DNA of 27,707 nucleotides, from NCBI GenBank assembly GCA_035546335.1, contig DATKDP010000012.1, forward strand, positions 1 to 27,707, given 5' to 3'. Below are positions 14,419 through 22,294 of this stretch, in pieces. Source of the stretch: DATKDP01 sp035546335 (lineage in GTDB: Bacteria; Acidobacteriota; Thermoanaerobaculia; Gp7-AA8). The number at the start of each line of letters is the position of its first letter. Position 1 is the stretch's first letter. The position numbers and the translations under genes are program-made. Below the pieces are notes generated by a model. The model was not told where the DNA came from. It was given only the letters and a program-made list of their open reading frames with translations, and searched no databases.

Positions 14419-15302
14419 CGACCGGCCAGCCGCGACCGAGGCCGCTGAAATCCATCGGCATCACCGCAAAGACGACGCAGGATGCCCTTCTTTACGCGAA
14501 GAAAACGGCGGAAGGTCTGCGGAACCGCGACTATCTCATCTGTTTCGACGAGGTCACCGCGGAGGCGCTCGCCTCGAGCGACGGGTACTCGTCGGTGCCC
14601 AAGTCGGAGCTAGCCGCGGCGAGCGACGCCGTGATCACTTTTGGAGGGGATGGCACGCTTCTGTCGGTGGCGCGCTATGCGCCCCAGCATGTCCCGATCA
14701 TCGGGGTGAACATGGGGACCCTCGGCTTCCTCACCGAGATCCGTCTCGACGACTTTCCGCGTGTTCTGGAGCAGGTGCTCGCCGGCGACTACGAAGCCGA
14801 GCCGCGCGTGACATTCGTGGTCGAATCGAGAGGAAGCGACGGCCCGACGATCCACCGCGTTCTCAATGACGCCGTCATCAACAAGGGCGCACTGGCGAGA
14901 ATGATCGAGATGCGTGTCGAGGTATCCGGTCTGTTCGTTTCCACCTTTCGCGCCGACGGACTCATCGTGTCGACACCCACCGGCTCGACGGCATACAACC
15001 TTTCCGCAGGGGGGCCGATCATCTATCCGACGATGGGCGCTGTGGTCATCACGCCGATCTGCCCGCACATGCTGTCGAATCGGCCCATCGTCCTTCCCGA
15101 CGACATCTCCATCGAGATCGGAATCGTTTCACCGAGCCCGGAGATCTATCTCACGCTCGACGGGCAGGAAGGATTCCCGCTCAGCTCCGAGCATCGCGTC
15201 TGCATCCGCAAGTCTCCCCAGACGGTTCTGCTCGTTCAGGCTCCGGGAAAGAACTACTTCGACGTACTGCGGACGAAGCTGGGCTGGGGAGAGGGCTCGT
15301 AG
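14415..15302 (+). CDS. nadK: NAD(+) kinase
   Basis: Phosphorylates NAD to NADP, in the cytoplasm. The 295-residue protein contains the diagnostic GGDGT (77-81, catalytic Asp79), GVNMGTLGFLTE (97-108), NDAVINKG (151-158) in the position of the usual NE motif, and GLIVSTPTGSTAYNLSAGGP (182-201). A longer in-frame reading starts at 14295 within ubiX. The ATG at 14415 overlaps the ubiX stop as ATGA and begins the domain, so I use it. ubiX-nadK is therefore a two-gene operon, converging on the lytic transglycosylase gene. Confidence 0.95.
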   Translation: MTTGQPRPRPLKSIGITAKTTQDALLYAKKTAEGLRNRDYLICFDEVTAEALASSDGYSSVPKSELAAASDAVITFGGDGTLLSVARYAPQHVPIIGVNMGTLGFLTEIRLDDFPRVLEQVLAGDYEAEPRVTFVVESRGSDGPTIHRVLNDAVINKGALARMIEMRVEVSGLFVSTFRADGLIVSTPTGSTAYNLSAGGPIIYPTMGAVVITPICPHMLSNRPIVLPDDISIEIGIVSPSPEIYLTLDGQEGFPLSSEHRVCIRKSPQTVLLVQAPGKNYFDVLRTKLGWGEGS

Positions 15303-15395
15303 CGGGGGCACCGGCGTCACGCGCCCGCCCCTGGATGGCTGGTGTGGTTGTTCGAGGCGACGCCCACCGAGAATGTCACGGCCTCGCAAGCACCC

Positions 15396-15466
15396 GGGCG
15401 AAGCTATTGCGCTTCGGTGCCGTAACGCGAGCCTGTCGCCGCGGCCTGCGCGCAAATGCTTCGCCC
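15396..15466. repeat. Inverted repeat between convergent nadK and lytic transglycosylase genes
   Basis: GGGCGAAGCTATTGCGC (15396-15412) recurs inverted at 15450-15466 as GCGCAAATGCTTCGCCC, 15 of 17 bases matching, with a 37-nt spacer. The first copy can itself form a 6-bp hairpin (CGAAGC/GCTTCG). It lies in the 212-bp space between convergent genes and may serve as a bidirectional terminator or be a dispersed repeat. No U-tract is visible. Confidence 0.6.
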
Positions 15467-15514
15467 CTACGAGAAGCAGCCTCGCTGTGCGCCCTGCCAA
15501 TCAGGGTTCCGTCC

Positions 15515-16177
15515 TCAGTGGCCGAGCGACCGCTCGTACGTCGCGCGTACCGCTGCGACGTAGGACCTGGTCTCGCGATACGGCGGGATGCCGCGGTGAC
15601 GCTCCACTGCTCCGGGTCCCGCGTTGTACGCAGCGAGCGCGAGGTCGAGATCGCCGCGGAACGTGTCGAGCAGCATGCGCAGATATCGCGTCCCGGCAAG
15701 AACGTTCTGGCGTGGGTCGAACGAATCCGCAACGCCGAGAAAGCGTGCGGTCTGCGGCATCAACTGCATCAGTCCCTCTGCCCCTTTTTTGGAGACAGCA
15801 CGCCCGTTCAAACCCGACTCGCGCCGCGCCACGGCCGTGATCAGCCTTGGATCGACTCCGTGGGTCTTCGCCGCTTCGCGGATGATGCCGGCCAGCTCTG
15901 GCGATAGAGGAGCGCTCAGAGGCGCCGAGGAGTCGAAAACGACCGCTCCGTAGGGCTTGTACTGCAGGCCGCGAATCGATTCGAGCGTGATGAGTGCGCG
16001 CGCGATGTCCCCATGGAACTGATGCGCGGAGACCGAACGGTGGTCATTGCGGATCACGATGCGCCCTTCGTGGCGGATCCCCACACCTTCGATCTCGGAG
16101 GCGACGAAGTTCGCGCCGGCGAGCGGAATCGCGAACAGCATCGACCCCAGCAGAATGGCATGTGTGATTGGCTTCAT
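15515..16177 (-). CDS. Lytic transglycosylase (SLT domain), exported
   Basis: A 220-residue periplasmic enzyme predicted to cleave peptidoglycan with formation of 1,6-anhydro ends. An N-terminal signal peptide (MKPITHAILLGSMLFAIPLAGA, cleavage about 22) is followed by about 65 residues without recognised fold. The SLT domain runs from about 90 to the end: ARRESGLNGRAVSKKGAEGLMQLMP with catalytic Glu120, then FDPRQNVLAGTRYLRMLLDTF and ALAAYNAGPGAVERHRGIPPYRET, all typical of the Slt/MltC-like (family 1) fold. I start at ATG 16177, which begins the signal peptide; a GTG seven codons upstream (16198) is also possible. It is divergent from the amidohydrolase gene. Confidence 0.92.
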   Translation of the reverse strand: MKPITHAILLGSMLFAIPLAGANFVASEIEGVGIRHEGRIVIRNDHRSVSAHQFHGDIARALITLESIRGLQYKPYGAVVFDSSAPLSAPLSPELAGIIREAAKTHGVDPRLITAVARRESGLNGRAVSKKGAEGLMQLMPQTARFLGVADSFDPRQNVLAGTRYLRMLLDTFRGDLDLALAAYNAGPGAVERHRGIPPYRETRSYVAAVRATYERSLGH

Positions 16178-16341
16178 GATGTTTCCGTCGATCGTCACCG
16201 AGAAGTCTCGCTCCAGTTGCAGATTCGTTCCGTGACCCGGATCACGAAGGGGATCGAAGTCACCGGCACGCCACCCCGAGTCTCATACTTCCCACCGGAC
16301 CGCCGTATCGGATAGTCTCCCGAAAACGTGAGGGGAGACCG

Positions 16342-18030
16342 ATGCAGACTCGTTCGTTTGCGCTCGTTCTGATTCTGACCATTGCAGGATGCGCCGCGCC
16401 GCCGCAGGGGAGTGATCTCGTGAAAAAGCCCAAAGAGAACCTCCTTGTCGTGACCGGAGGAACGATCCTCGCCGGTACCGAGCTCACTCCACTGCGTGAC
16501 GTGGCGGTACTTATCCGGAACGGCAGGATCGACGCGCTCATTCCTGCAGCGGAGGCCGCCAGGCTCGCCAATGCTGTGCTCGTCGATGCCAGCGGCGCGA
16601 CGATCCTTCCCGGTCTCATCGACGCGCACGCGCACATCGACAATCTCGGCAAATCGCTCGACATCGTCGATCTTCGCGGCGCCACATCGTTCGACGAGGT
16701 GCTCCGGCGCGTCGCCGAGCACGCTCGGAGAACCCCCGCAGGTGAGTGGATCGAGGGACGCGGGTGGGACCAGAACGCCTGGGAGGTGAAAGAGTATCCC
16801 ACCGCCGCGATGATCGATCGCATCATCGGTGATCACCCCGTCTGGCTCGACCGCGTCGACGGACATGCGTCGGTAGCCAATTCGGCCGCGATGCGGGCGG
16901 CGCGCATCACAGCGGCGACTCCCGATCCCTCGGGAGGGAGGATCCTTCGCCACGCGTCGGGCGAGCCGACCGGCGTCTTCATTGACGATGCGCGCGAACT
17001 GGTGAAGAAGTTCATTCCTCCCCCCTCCCGCGCGGCACTGGCATCACGCATCGAGCGCGCAGCGCAGATGATCGCCAGGACCGGACTCACCGCGATTCAT
17101 CAGGCGGGCAATGCGGACGACGACGAGATGCTGATCGAGATCGTCAAGGAGCTGATCGACCAGGGACGCATGCCGATCCGCATCTACATGATGCTCTCGT
17201 CCGACCCGGAAGTCGTCGATCGATGGCTCGGGCGCGGGCCGCTCCTCGACTACGGAAATCGCCTGACGATCCGGTCCGTCAAACTCTATTCCGACGGCGC
17301 GCTCGGCAGCCGTGGCGCCGCACTTCTCGCTCCCTACAGCGACGAGCCGGAGAACATCGGCCTGCTGACGACGAGCCGCGAGCAGCTGGCGACCACGATG
17401 CGGCGAGGCCTCGAGCGCGGCTTCCAGGTCAATGTCCACGCCATCGGTGACCGCGGGGCGCGGACCGTTCTCGAGGCCGCCGAACAGGCAGGAGTCCGCG
17501 AAGAGCACCGCTTCCGCATCGAGCACCTCCAGATCATCGCTCTCGAGGACATTCCGCGACTCGCCCACCTCGGCATCATCGCTTCGATGCAACCGACGCA
17601 CGCGACTTCCGACATGTACTGGGCAGAGGATCGTGTCGGAAAAGAGCGTATCCGTGGCGGTTATGCCTGGCGCTCGCTTTTGAATGCCGGAGCGCGGCTG
17701 GCGTTCGGCTCCGATTTTCCCGTGGAAGCGGTCAATCCCTTCTTCGGGATCCATGCCGCCGTGACGCGTCAGGACCAGAAGGGGTGGCCGCCCGGTGGCT
17801 GGTACCCGGCTGAAGCCGTGACGTTGCGGGAAGCAATCCGCGGATTCTCGGCCGAGGCGGCGTGGGCGGCATTCGAAGAGCAGACGCGTGGCACGATCGA
17901 GCCCGGCAAGTTCGCCGACCTCACGATCGTCGAAGGCGATCTGCTGGAAACCGATCCATCGCGTCTCTTCGAAACGAAAGTGCGCTACACCATCGTCAAC
18001 GGAGAGATCGTCTACGACGCCCGTCGATGA
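16342..18030 (+). CDS. Amidohydrolase family 3 (YtcJ-like) lipoprotein
   Basis: A 562-residue metal-dependent hydrolase of the amidohydrolase-3 group (YtcJ, NfdA and relatives; substrates are N-acyl or formyl amides, often unknown). The N-terminus MQTRSFALVLILTIAGC is a lipoprotein signal with lipobox IAGC and Cys17. Position +2 is not Asp, so the mature protein probably sits in the outer membrane. Metal-site blocks are GLIDAHAHID near residue 94, VKLYSDGALGSRGAAL, VNVHAIGDRG, FRIEHLQ and the late FGSDFPVEAVNPFFGIHAAVTR. The C-terminal composite beta-sandwich closes with GTIEPGKFADLTIVEGDLL. ATG 16342 follows AGGGGA. It is divergent from the lytic transglycosylase, and no neighbour defines the substrate. 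Confidence 0.92.
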   Translation: MQTRSFALVLILTIAGCAAPPQGSDLVKKPKENLLVVTGGTILAGTELTPLRDVAVLIRNGRIDALIPAAEAARLANAVLVDASGATILPGLIDAHAHIDNLGKSLDIVDLRGATSFDEVLRRVAEHARRTPAGEWIEGRGWDQNAWEVKEYPTAAMIDRIIGDHPVWLDRVDGHASVANSAAMRAARITAATPDPSGGRILRHASGEPTGVFIDDARELVKKFIPPPSRAALASRIERAAQMIARTGLTAIHQAGNADDDEMLIEIVKELIDQGRMPIRIYMMLSSDPEVVDRWLGRGPLLDYGNRLTIRSVKLYSDGALGSRGAALLAPYSDEPENIGLLTTSREQLATTMRRGLERGFQVNVHAIGDRGARTVLEAAEQAGVREEHRFRIEHLQIIALEDIPRLAHLGIIASMQPTHATSDMYWAEDRVGKERIRGGYAWRSLLNAGARLAFGSDFPVEAVNPFFGIHAAVTRQDQKGWPPGGWYPAEAVTLREAIRGFSAEAAWAAFEEQTRGTIEPGKFADLTIVEGDLLETDPSRLFETKVRYTIVNGEIVYDARR

Positions 18031-18066
18031 CGGATCCAGATCCAACTACCGTTCACATGATTGTGT

Positions 18067-18118
18067 CTTCGCGCCTTCGCGTGACCCTGTCCCGCGCGAA
18101 GCCGCGAAGGGCGCGAAG
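18067..18118. repeat. Hairpin-forming inverted repeat between convergent amidohydrolase and PfkB genes
   Basis: CTTCGCGCCTTCGCG (18067-18081) pairs with CGCGAAGGGCGCGAAG (18103-18118) apart from one extra G, around a 21-nt loop. It fills the 102-bp space between two convergent genes. It may be a bidirectional terminator or a REP-like element; no U-run follows on either strand. Confidence 0.65.
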
Positions 18119-18132
18119 CAGGACATACCTCG

Positions 18133-19050
18133 TCACTCCAGCGGCTCGACGTCTTCGAACTGCGTGAGCGCGCGGAACTCTCGATAGCGCTCCTGGATCT
18201 CGCCTCGTGAGATCGAGCGCAGCCTGTCGAGCGAGAATGCCTCGACATTGAACGACGCCAGGACGCTGCCGAAGACGATGGCGCGACGATACTCTTCCTC
18301 GCTGAAGCTCGTGCGCGCCAGATAGCCGAGAAATCCTCCCGCGAACGTGTCGCCGGCCCCGGTCGGATCGAAGACGTTCTCCAGAGGATACGCAGGCGCG
18401 GCGAAAATGCGATCGGGCGTGACCATCAGTACGCCGTACTCCCCCCGCTTGATCACGATCGTCTGCGGCCCGAGCCTCAGAATGCTGCGACCTCCCTTGA
18501 CGAGATTCGTCTCTCCCGTGAACTGCCGCACCTCCGCCTCGTTGACCACCAGCAGATCGACCTCGCGGATCACGTTCTCCAGCTCCTTCTTCTTCGAGGT
18601 GATCCAGAAATTCATCGTGTCGAGCGCAGCAAGCCGCGGATTTCCCGCCTGGCGCAGCACGTCGAGCTGCAGCTCTGGATCGATATTCGCGAGAAAGAGA
18701 ACGGCGGGATCGCGGAAATGCTGCGGCAGCTCGGGGCGAAAATCGGCGAACACGTTCAGCTGAGTCTCTCTCGTCGTGGCGACGTTCAGGTCATAGCCGT
18801 ACTCACCACGCCAGTAAAAGGTCTTCCCGGGCACCCGCAGCAGCCCGCCCGTGTCGATGTCGCGGTCGCTGAAAACGTCCATGTCGGCCTCGGAAAAATC
18901 GTCCCCGACGACGGCGACGAGCTGCACGGGAGAAAAGTAGGCGGCCGCTACGGAAAAATAGGTCGCCGAGCCGCCGAGGGCGCGATCGGCCTTTCCGAAG
19001 GGAGTCGCGATACTGTCGAATGCGACACTGCCGACGACGAGTATGGACAA
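18133..19050 (-). CDS. PfkB family carbohydrate/nucleoside kinase
   Basis: A 305-residue ribokinase-fold kinase. The N-terminal substrate side contains GSVAFDSIATPFG and ALGGSATYFSVAAAYF. The second PfkB signature FDPTGAGDTFAGGFLGYLA (about 237-255) holds the anion hole and catalytic aspartate. The substrate cannot be named; sugar or nucleoside are both possible. The start is TTG at 19050, backed by AAGGAG 7 nt upstream (19063-19058), and it begins exactly at the conserved beta strand. It lies 17 nt after the MTA phosphorylase gene and is the last gene of the envelope operon. The proximity suggests a role in salvage of the released ribose moiety or of adenosine-like compounds (inference). Confidence 0.9.
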   Translation of the reverse strand: MSILVVGSVAFDSIATPFGKADRALGGSATYFSVAAAYFSPVQLVAVVGDDFSEADMDVFSDRDIDTGGLLRVPGKTFYWRGEYGYDLNVATTRETQLNVFADFRPELPQHFRDPAVLFLANIDPELQLDVLRQAGNPRLAALDTMNFWITSKKKELENVIREVDLLVVNEAEVRQFTGETNLVKGGRSILRLGPQTIVIKRGEYGVLMVTPDRIFAAPAYPLENVFDPTGAGDTFAGGFLGYLARTSFSEEEYRRAIVFGSVLASFNVEAFSLDRLRSISRGEIQERYREFRALTQFEDVEPLE

Positions 19051-19067
19051 GCGAACGCTCCTTGATC

Positions 19068-19931
19068 TCAGAGATAGCGCCCGATGATGGGCGCGAGATC
19101 GATCTTGATGTCGGGCGGAATCCGCGAGCGGTCGGTGATGATCGCATATCTCAGAGCATCACGGCAGCTGCAGTTCCTGATGCTGCCGGCCAGCCGCGGA
19201 ACGACGTTGCGGATGATCGAGGTCGCGGTTCCGGCATTCTTCGTCAGATAGCCGATCACCTGCTCGACGGTCACCGGCTCCTCGGTCTCGTGCCAGCAGT
19301 CGTAGTCGGTGATCATCGCCAGGCTCGCATAACAGATCTCCGCTTCGCGCGCCAGCTTCGCCTCCTGAAGATTGGTCATACCGATCACGTCGACTCCCCA
19401 CGAACGATAGAGCAGCGACTCGGCCCGCGTCGAGAACTGCGGTCCCTCCATACAGAGATAGATGCCTCCCCTGTGGACGCTGGCCCCTGCCTCGATCGCC
19501 GATCCATGGAGTGCGAGAGCCACCGAGCCGCAGATCGGATCGGCCATCGACACATGGGCAGCGATCCCGTTGCCGAAGAACGTATCGGGGCGATGCCTCG
19601 TGCGGTCGATGAACTGGTCCGGCAGGACGATGTCCATCGGCCGGTACTCTTCCTTCATCGAGCCGACAGCGGAGGCCGATACGATCGTGTCGACACCGAG
19701 AACCTTGAAGCCGTAGATGTTCGCCCGAAAATTGATCTCCGTCGGCATCAGGTGATGCCCGCGTCCGTGACGTGCGAGAAACGCGACGCGCTCGCCTTCG
19801 ATGGAAGCGATGACATACGCGTCCGACGGCGAGCCGAACGGCGTCTCGAGCGAGCGCTCGAAGAGCACATCAGCTCCCTCCATCTGGTAGAGACCCGATC
19901 CTCCGATGATTCCGATGCGAGCGTCGCTCAT
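19068..19931 (-). CDS. mtnP: S-methyl-5'-thioadenosine phosphorylase
   Basis: Phosphorolysis of methylthioadenosine to adenine and 5-methylthioribose-1-phosphate, a salvage step after polyamine, autoinducer or radical-SAM chemistry. The 287-residue purine-nucleoside-phosphorylase-family protein has ARIGIIGGSGLYQM (4-17, phosphate loop), RHGRGHHLMPTEINFRANI, ASAVGSMKEEYRPMDIVLPDQF, CMEGPQFSTRAES, and GMTNLQEAKLAREAEICYA followed by ITDYDCWH, a typical MTAP signature distinguishing it from PNP. The ATG at 19931 overlaps the stop of the preceding oxidoreductase (ATGA) and has GGAAGG 6 nt upstream; a GTG at 19946 is less likely. Confidence 0.93.
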   Translation of the reverse strand: MSDARIGIIGGSGLYQMEGADVLFERSLETPFGSPSDAYVIASIEGERVAFLARHGRGHHLMPTEINFRANIYGFKVLGVDTIVSASAVGSMKEEYRPMDIVLPDQFIDRTRHRPDTFFGNGIAAHVSMADPICGSVALALHGSAIEAGASVHRGGIYLCMEGPQFSTRAESLLYRSWGVDVIGMTNLQEAKLAREAEICYASLAMITDYDCWHETEEPVTVEQVIGYLTKNAGTATSIIRNVVPRLAGSIRNCSCRDALRYAIITDRSRIPPDIKIDLAPIIGRYL

Positions 19932-20884
19932 CTCGAGCCTTCCCACTGCGTCAATGACTCTTCGATCGCCTCACCCACCCGCCCTGCCAGCTCGAGCGCC
20001 GCGAGCCCGTCCTGGCTCCCAACCAGCGGCCGGCTCCTCGAGCGAACGCACTCGATGAACGCTTCGAGCTCGGCGCGCAACGGCTCCTTCCGCAGTACAT
20101 CGACTTCGAGCGGTTGGATCGCTTTCGCTCCGTTGCCGGCAACCAGGCGATACCCCTTCACATCCTGCTCTTTCGTGTCGACCGAGATGTACGAGTCGGC
20201 ACCGAAGAAACGAACCTTGCGCACACGCTCGTTCGACACGCGACTGGCGGTGAGGTTGGCAACCGCACCGCTCGCGAGCTGGAGGCGAACGTTTGCGATG
20301 TCGACCTTGTCGGTCAGGACGGGCACCCCGACCGCGCGGACGTCGACGACTTCCGATTCGAGGAGCGAGAGCACGAGGTTCAAATCGTGAATCATCAGAT
20401 CGTGCAACACGTCGATGTCCAGTGACCGCGTCACGAAGACGCCGAGCCGCGTCGCTTCGACGAAGCGCGTTCCCGAAAGGAATGGCGCAATCGCGGTGAT
20501 CGCCGGATTGTAGCGCTCGACGTGGCCCACCTGGACGATGCGGCCGCTCTTTCGCTCCAGCTCGATCAGAGCTCGCGCCTCAGACGGAGTCGCGGTGATC
20601 GGTTTCTCGACGAGCACGTCGCGGCCCGCGCGCAGGAAGAGCTCGGCGATCTCGAAGTGGCTGTGCGTCGGCGTGGCCACGACCGCGCAGTCGACTCTCG
20701 AGGCGAGCGATGCGGCGTCCGGGAATCGCTCGAGCCCGAGACTCGCACCGACTTCGGAGGCGATGGCATCATCCACTTCGACGAAGCCGGCCGTCTCGAC
20801 CTCCGGCATCTCCGTGAGAATCCGCGCATGCAGCCTGCCGAGGTATCCCGTTCCGACGACCCCGATACGAATTTTTGTTTCCAT
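19928..20884 (-). CDS. Gfo/Idh/MocA family oxidoreductase (possible GnnA-type lipid A gene)
   Basis: A 318-residue NAD(P)-dependent dehydrogenase: Rossmann motif IRIGVVGTGYLGRLHARIL near the N-terminus, the EKP signature in DVLVEKPITATPSEA, and VQVGHVERYNPA. The C-terminal Gfo/Idh domain contains HDLMIHDLNLVLSLL. Members sitting beside lpxA in other bacteria include GnnA, which oxidises the 3-OH of UDP-GlcNAc before the GnnB aminotransferase acts. No GnnB-like gene is adjacent here, so that assignment is tentative. I start at ATG 20884, just before the Rossmann strand; a TTG at 20923 is possible. A 177-bp gap separates it from lpxA, with nothing clear inside. Its stop overlaps mtnP. Confidence 0.88.
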   Translation of the reverse strand: METKIRIGVVGTGYLGRLHARILTEMPEVETAGFVEVDDAIASEVGASLGLERFPDAASLASRVDCAVVATPTHSHFEIAELFLRAGRDVLVEKPITATPSEARALIELERKSGRIVQVGHVERYNPAITAIAPFLSGTRFVEATRLGVFVTRSLDIDVLHDLMIHDLNLVLSLLESEVVDVRAVGVPVLTDKVDIANVRLQLASGAVANLTASRVSNERVRKVRFFGADSYISVDTKEQDVKGYRLVAGNGAKAIQPLEVDVLRKEPLRAELEAFIECVRSRSRPLVGSQDGLAALELAGRVGEAIEESLTQWEGSR

Positions 20885-21061
20885 GAACCGGACTCTTCCC
20901 CTCGGGCTGACGGAGCTTATCAAAAACCAAGGGGAAGATGATCCTTCCTTTCGGAATGCGATTGCCTGGGACAGAGGGAAGCCGGAAGGAGTGTGAGTGA
21001 CAGGAGGCTCAGTGCGTGGTCGTTTCGAGGCGCTCGACGCGCGCCTGCAGATCGTGCCCCG

Positions 21062-21844
21062 CTAGCGGATGAGTCCTCGTTTGGCGCCCCGAACGAACGC
21101 GGCGAAATAGCGCACCTCCGGAACATCCGGCAGCTCGTTCTCGATCCGCTCGAGTGCCGCCTCCACACTCAGTTTCGAGCGGATCAGAAGGCGGTAGGCG
21201 CTGTCGATCGCCGAGATCGTCTCCTTCGACAGGCCACGCCGCTGGAGCCCGATGGTGTTGACTCCGTAGGTTTTCGCTTCGCGGCCGCCCACGGTCTTCA
21301 CATACGGAAGCACGTCCTGCGTCACGACCGTGAAGCCTCCGATGAATGCGTGGGCGCCCACCCTACAGAATTGATGGACCGCCGCGAAGGCCCCGATGTT
21401 GGCGTGGTCGGCGACTTCGACGTGGCCCGCCAGGGTCGCCGCGTTGCCGAAGATGCAATGCGAGCCGACATGGCAGTCGTGAGCCACGTGAGCATAGGCC
21501 ATGAAGAAGTTCGACGAGCCGATGGTCGTCGAGCCGCCACCGCCGGCAGTTCCTCGATTGACCGTCACGAACTCACGAAAGACATTGTCGTCGCCGATTC
21601 GCAGCTCCGTTTTCTCCCCCTGAAATTTCAGATCCTGGGGGGGCGATCCGATCGAGCAATGGCTGACGAGCCGGTTGCGCTCGCCGAGAATCGCAGGCCC
21701 CTCGATGCGCGACCATGGGCCGATGACACACCCACGACCGACTTGAACATCGGCTTCGATGATGGCCCAGGCGCCGATCTCGACGTCCTCGGAAATCACT
21801 GCGCTTTCGTCGATGATCGCGGTCGGATGAATGCGTCCTGCCAT
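21062..21844 (-). CDS. lpxA: UDP-N-acetylglucosamine acyltransferase LpxA
   Basis: First committed step of lipid A: transfer of a 3-hydroxyacyl chain from ACP to UDP-GlcNAc. The 260-residue trimeric left-handed beta-helix shows hexapeptide repeats from HPTAIIDESAVI onward. The catalytic base is H122 in AYAHVAHDCHVG. The conserved histidines near LAGH (141) and AVHQFC (157) are also present. The C-terminal helical part begins about residue 190 (TYGVNTIGLQRRGLS). The residue aligning with E. coli Gly173, the acyl-length ruler, is Gly170 (motif FIGG), which predicts a long acyl chain (about C14). ATG 21844 has GGAGTGAG upstream and lies 1 nt after the fabZ stop. Confidence 0.96.
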   Translation of the reverse strand: MAGRIHPTAIIDESAVISEDVEIGAWAIIEADVQVGRGCVIGPWSRIEGPAILGERNRLVSHCSIGSPPQDLKFQGEKTELRIGDDNVFREFVTVNRGTAGGGGSTTIGSSNFFMAYAHVAHDCHVGSHCIFGNAATLAGHVEVADHANIGAFAAVHQFCRVGAHAFIGGFTVVTQDVLPYVKTVGGREAKTYGVNTIGLQRRGLSKETISAIDSAYRLLIRSKLSVEAALERIENELPDVPEVRYFAAFVRGAKRGLIR

Positions 21845-21845
21845 C

Positions 21846-22283
21846 TCACTCCTGCCTGTCGACCATGACGCTGAGCAGCTCCGCTTCAGCCACGAGATTG
21901 TCGCCGACTCTCGCGACTCCTTTGAGCCTAGCCGTATTCGCCCGGCGCTGAATCAACGTCACCTCGAGAATGAGCTGATCGCCCGGGATCACCGGCTTCC
22001 GGAAGCGCGCCTTGTCGATTCCGCCGAAGTAGAAGAGCTTGCGCTCGCGATCGGGTACCTGCCGGGTGCAAAGAACCGCACCGCACTGAGCCAGCGCCTC
22101 GATGATCAGAACGCCCGGCATGACGGGAGAACCGGGGAAATGTCCCTGGAAGAACTGCTCGTTCACGGTCACGTTCTTGAGTCCGACGATCCTCTGATCT
22201 CCTTCGATCTCCAGAATGCGATCGATCAGCAGCATCGGATAGCGGTGGGGAAGGAGTTTCATGATCTCGTTGATGGTCAGCAT
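21846..22283 (-). CDS. fabZ: 3-hydroxyacyl-ACP dehydratase FabZ
   Basis: Hot-dog-fold dehydratase of fatty-acid elongation that competes with LpxA/LpxD for hydroxyacyl-ACP, hence its place in this operon. The 145-residue protein has LLPHRYPMLLIDRI at the N-terminus. The active site is in QGHFPGSPVMPGVLIIEALAQ, with catalytic His48 and Glu62. The ATG at 22283 has the SD-like GAGGTGA just upstream; a GTG at 22298 would overlap the lpxD stop (GTGA). Both starts imply tight coupling to lpxD. Confidence 0.96.
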   Translation of the reverse strand: MLTINEIMKLLPHRYPMLLIDRILEIEGDQRIVGLKNVTVNEQFFQGHFPGSPVMPGVLIIEALAQCGAVLCTRQVPDRERKLFYFGGIDKARFRKPVIPGDQLILEVTLIQRRANTARLKGVARVGDNLVAEAELLSVMVDRQE

Positions 22284-22294
22284 CCTCACCTCGA

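Noticed and set aside
19020..20390. Antisense frame of 456 codons over pfkB, mtnP and the oxidoreductase
   Set aside because: Spans three well-supported genes on the other strand and has no recognisable domain.
21010..21061. A short frame after lpxA reading HDLQARVERLETTTH then stop, which could be a frameshifted LpxA tail or a remnant
   Set aside because: LpxA already ends at a normal length and sequence (RGLIR); 15 residues are too few to support a gene or frameshift.
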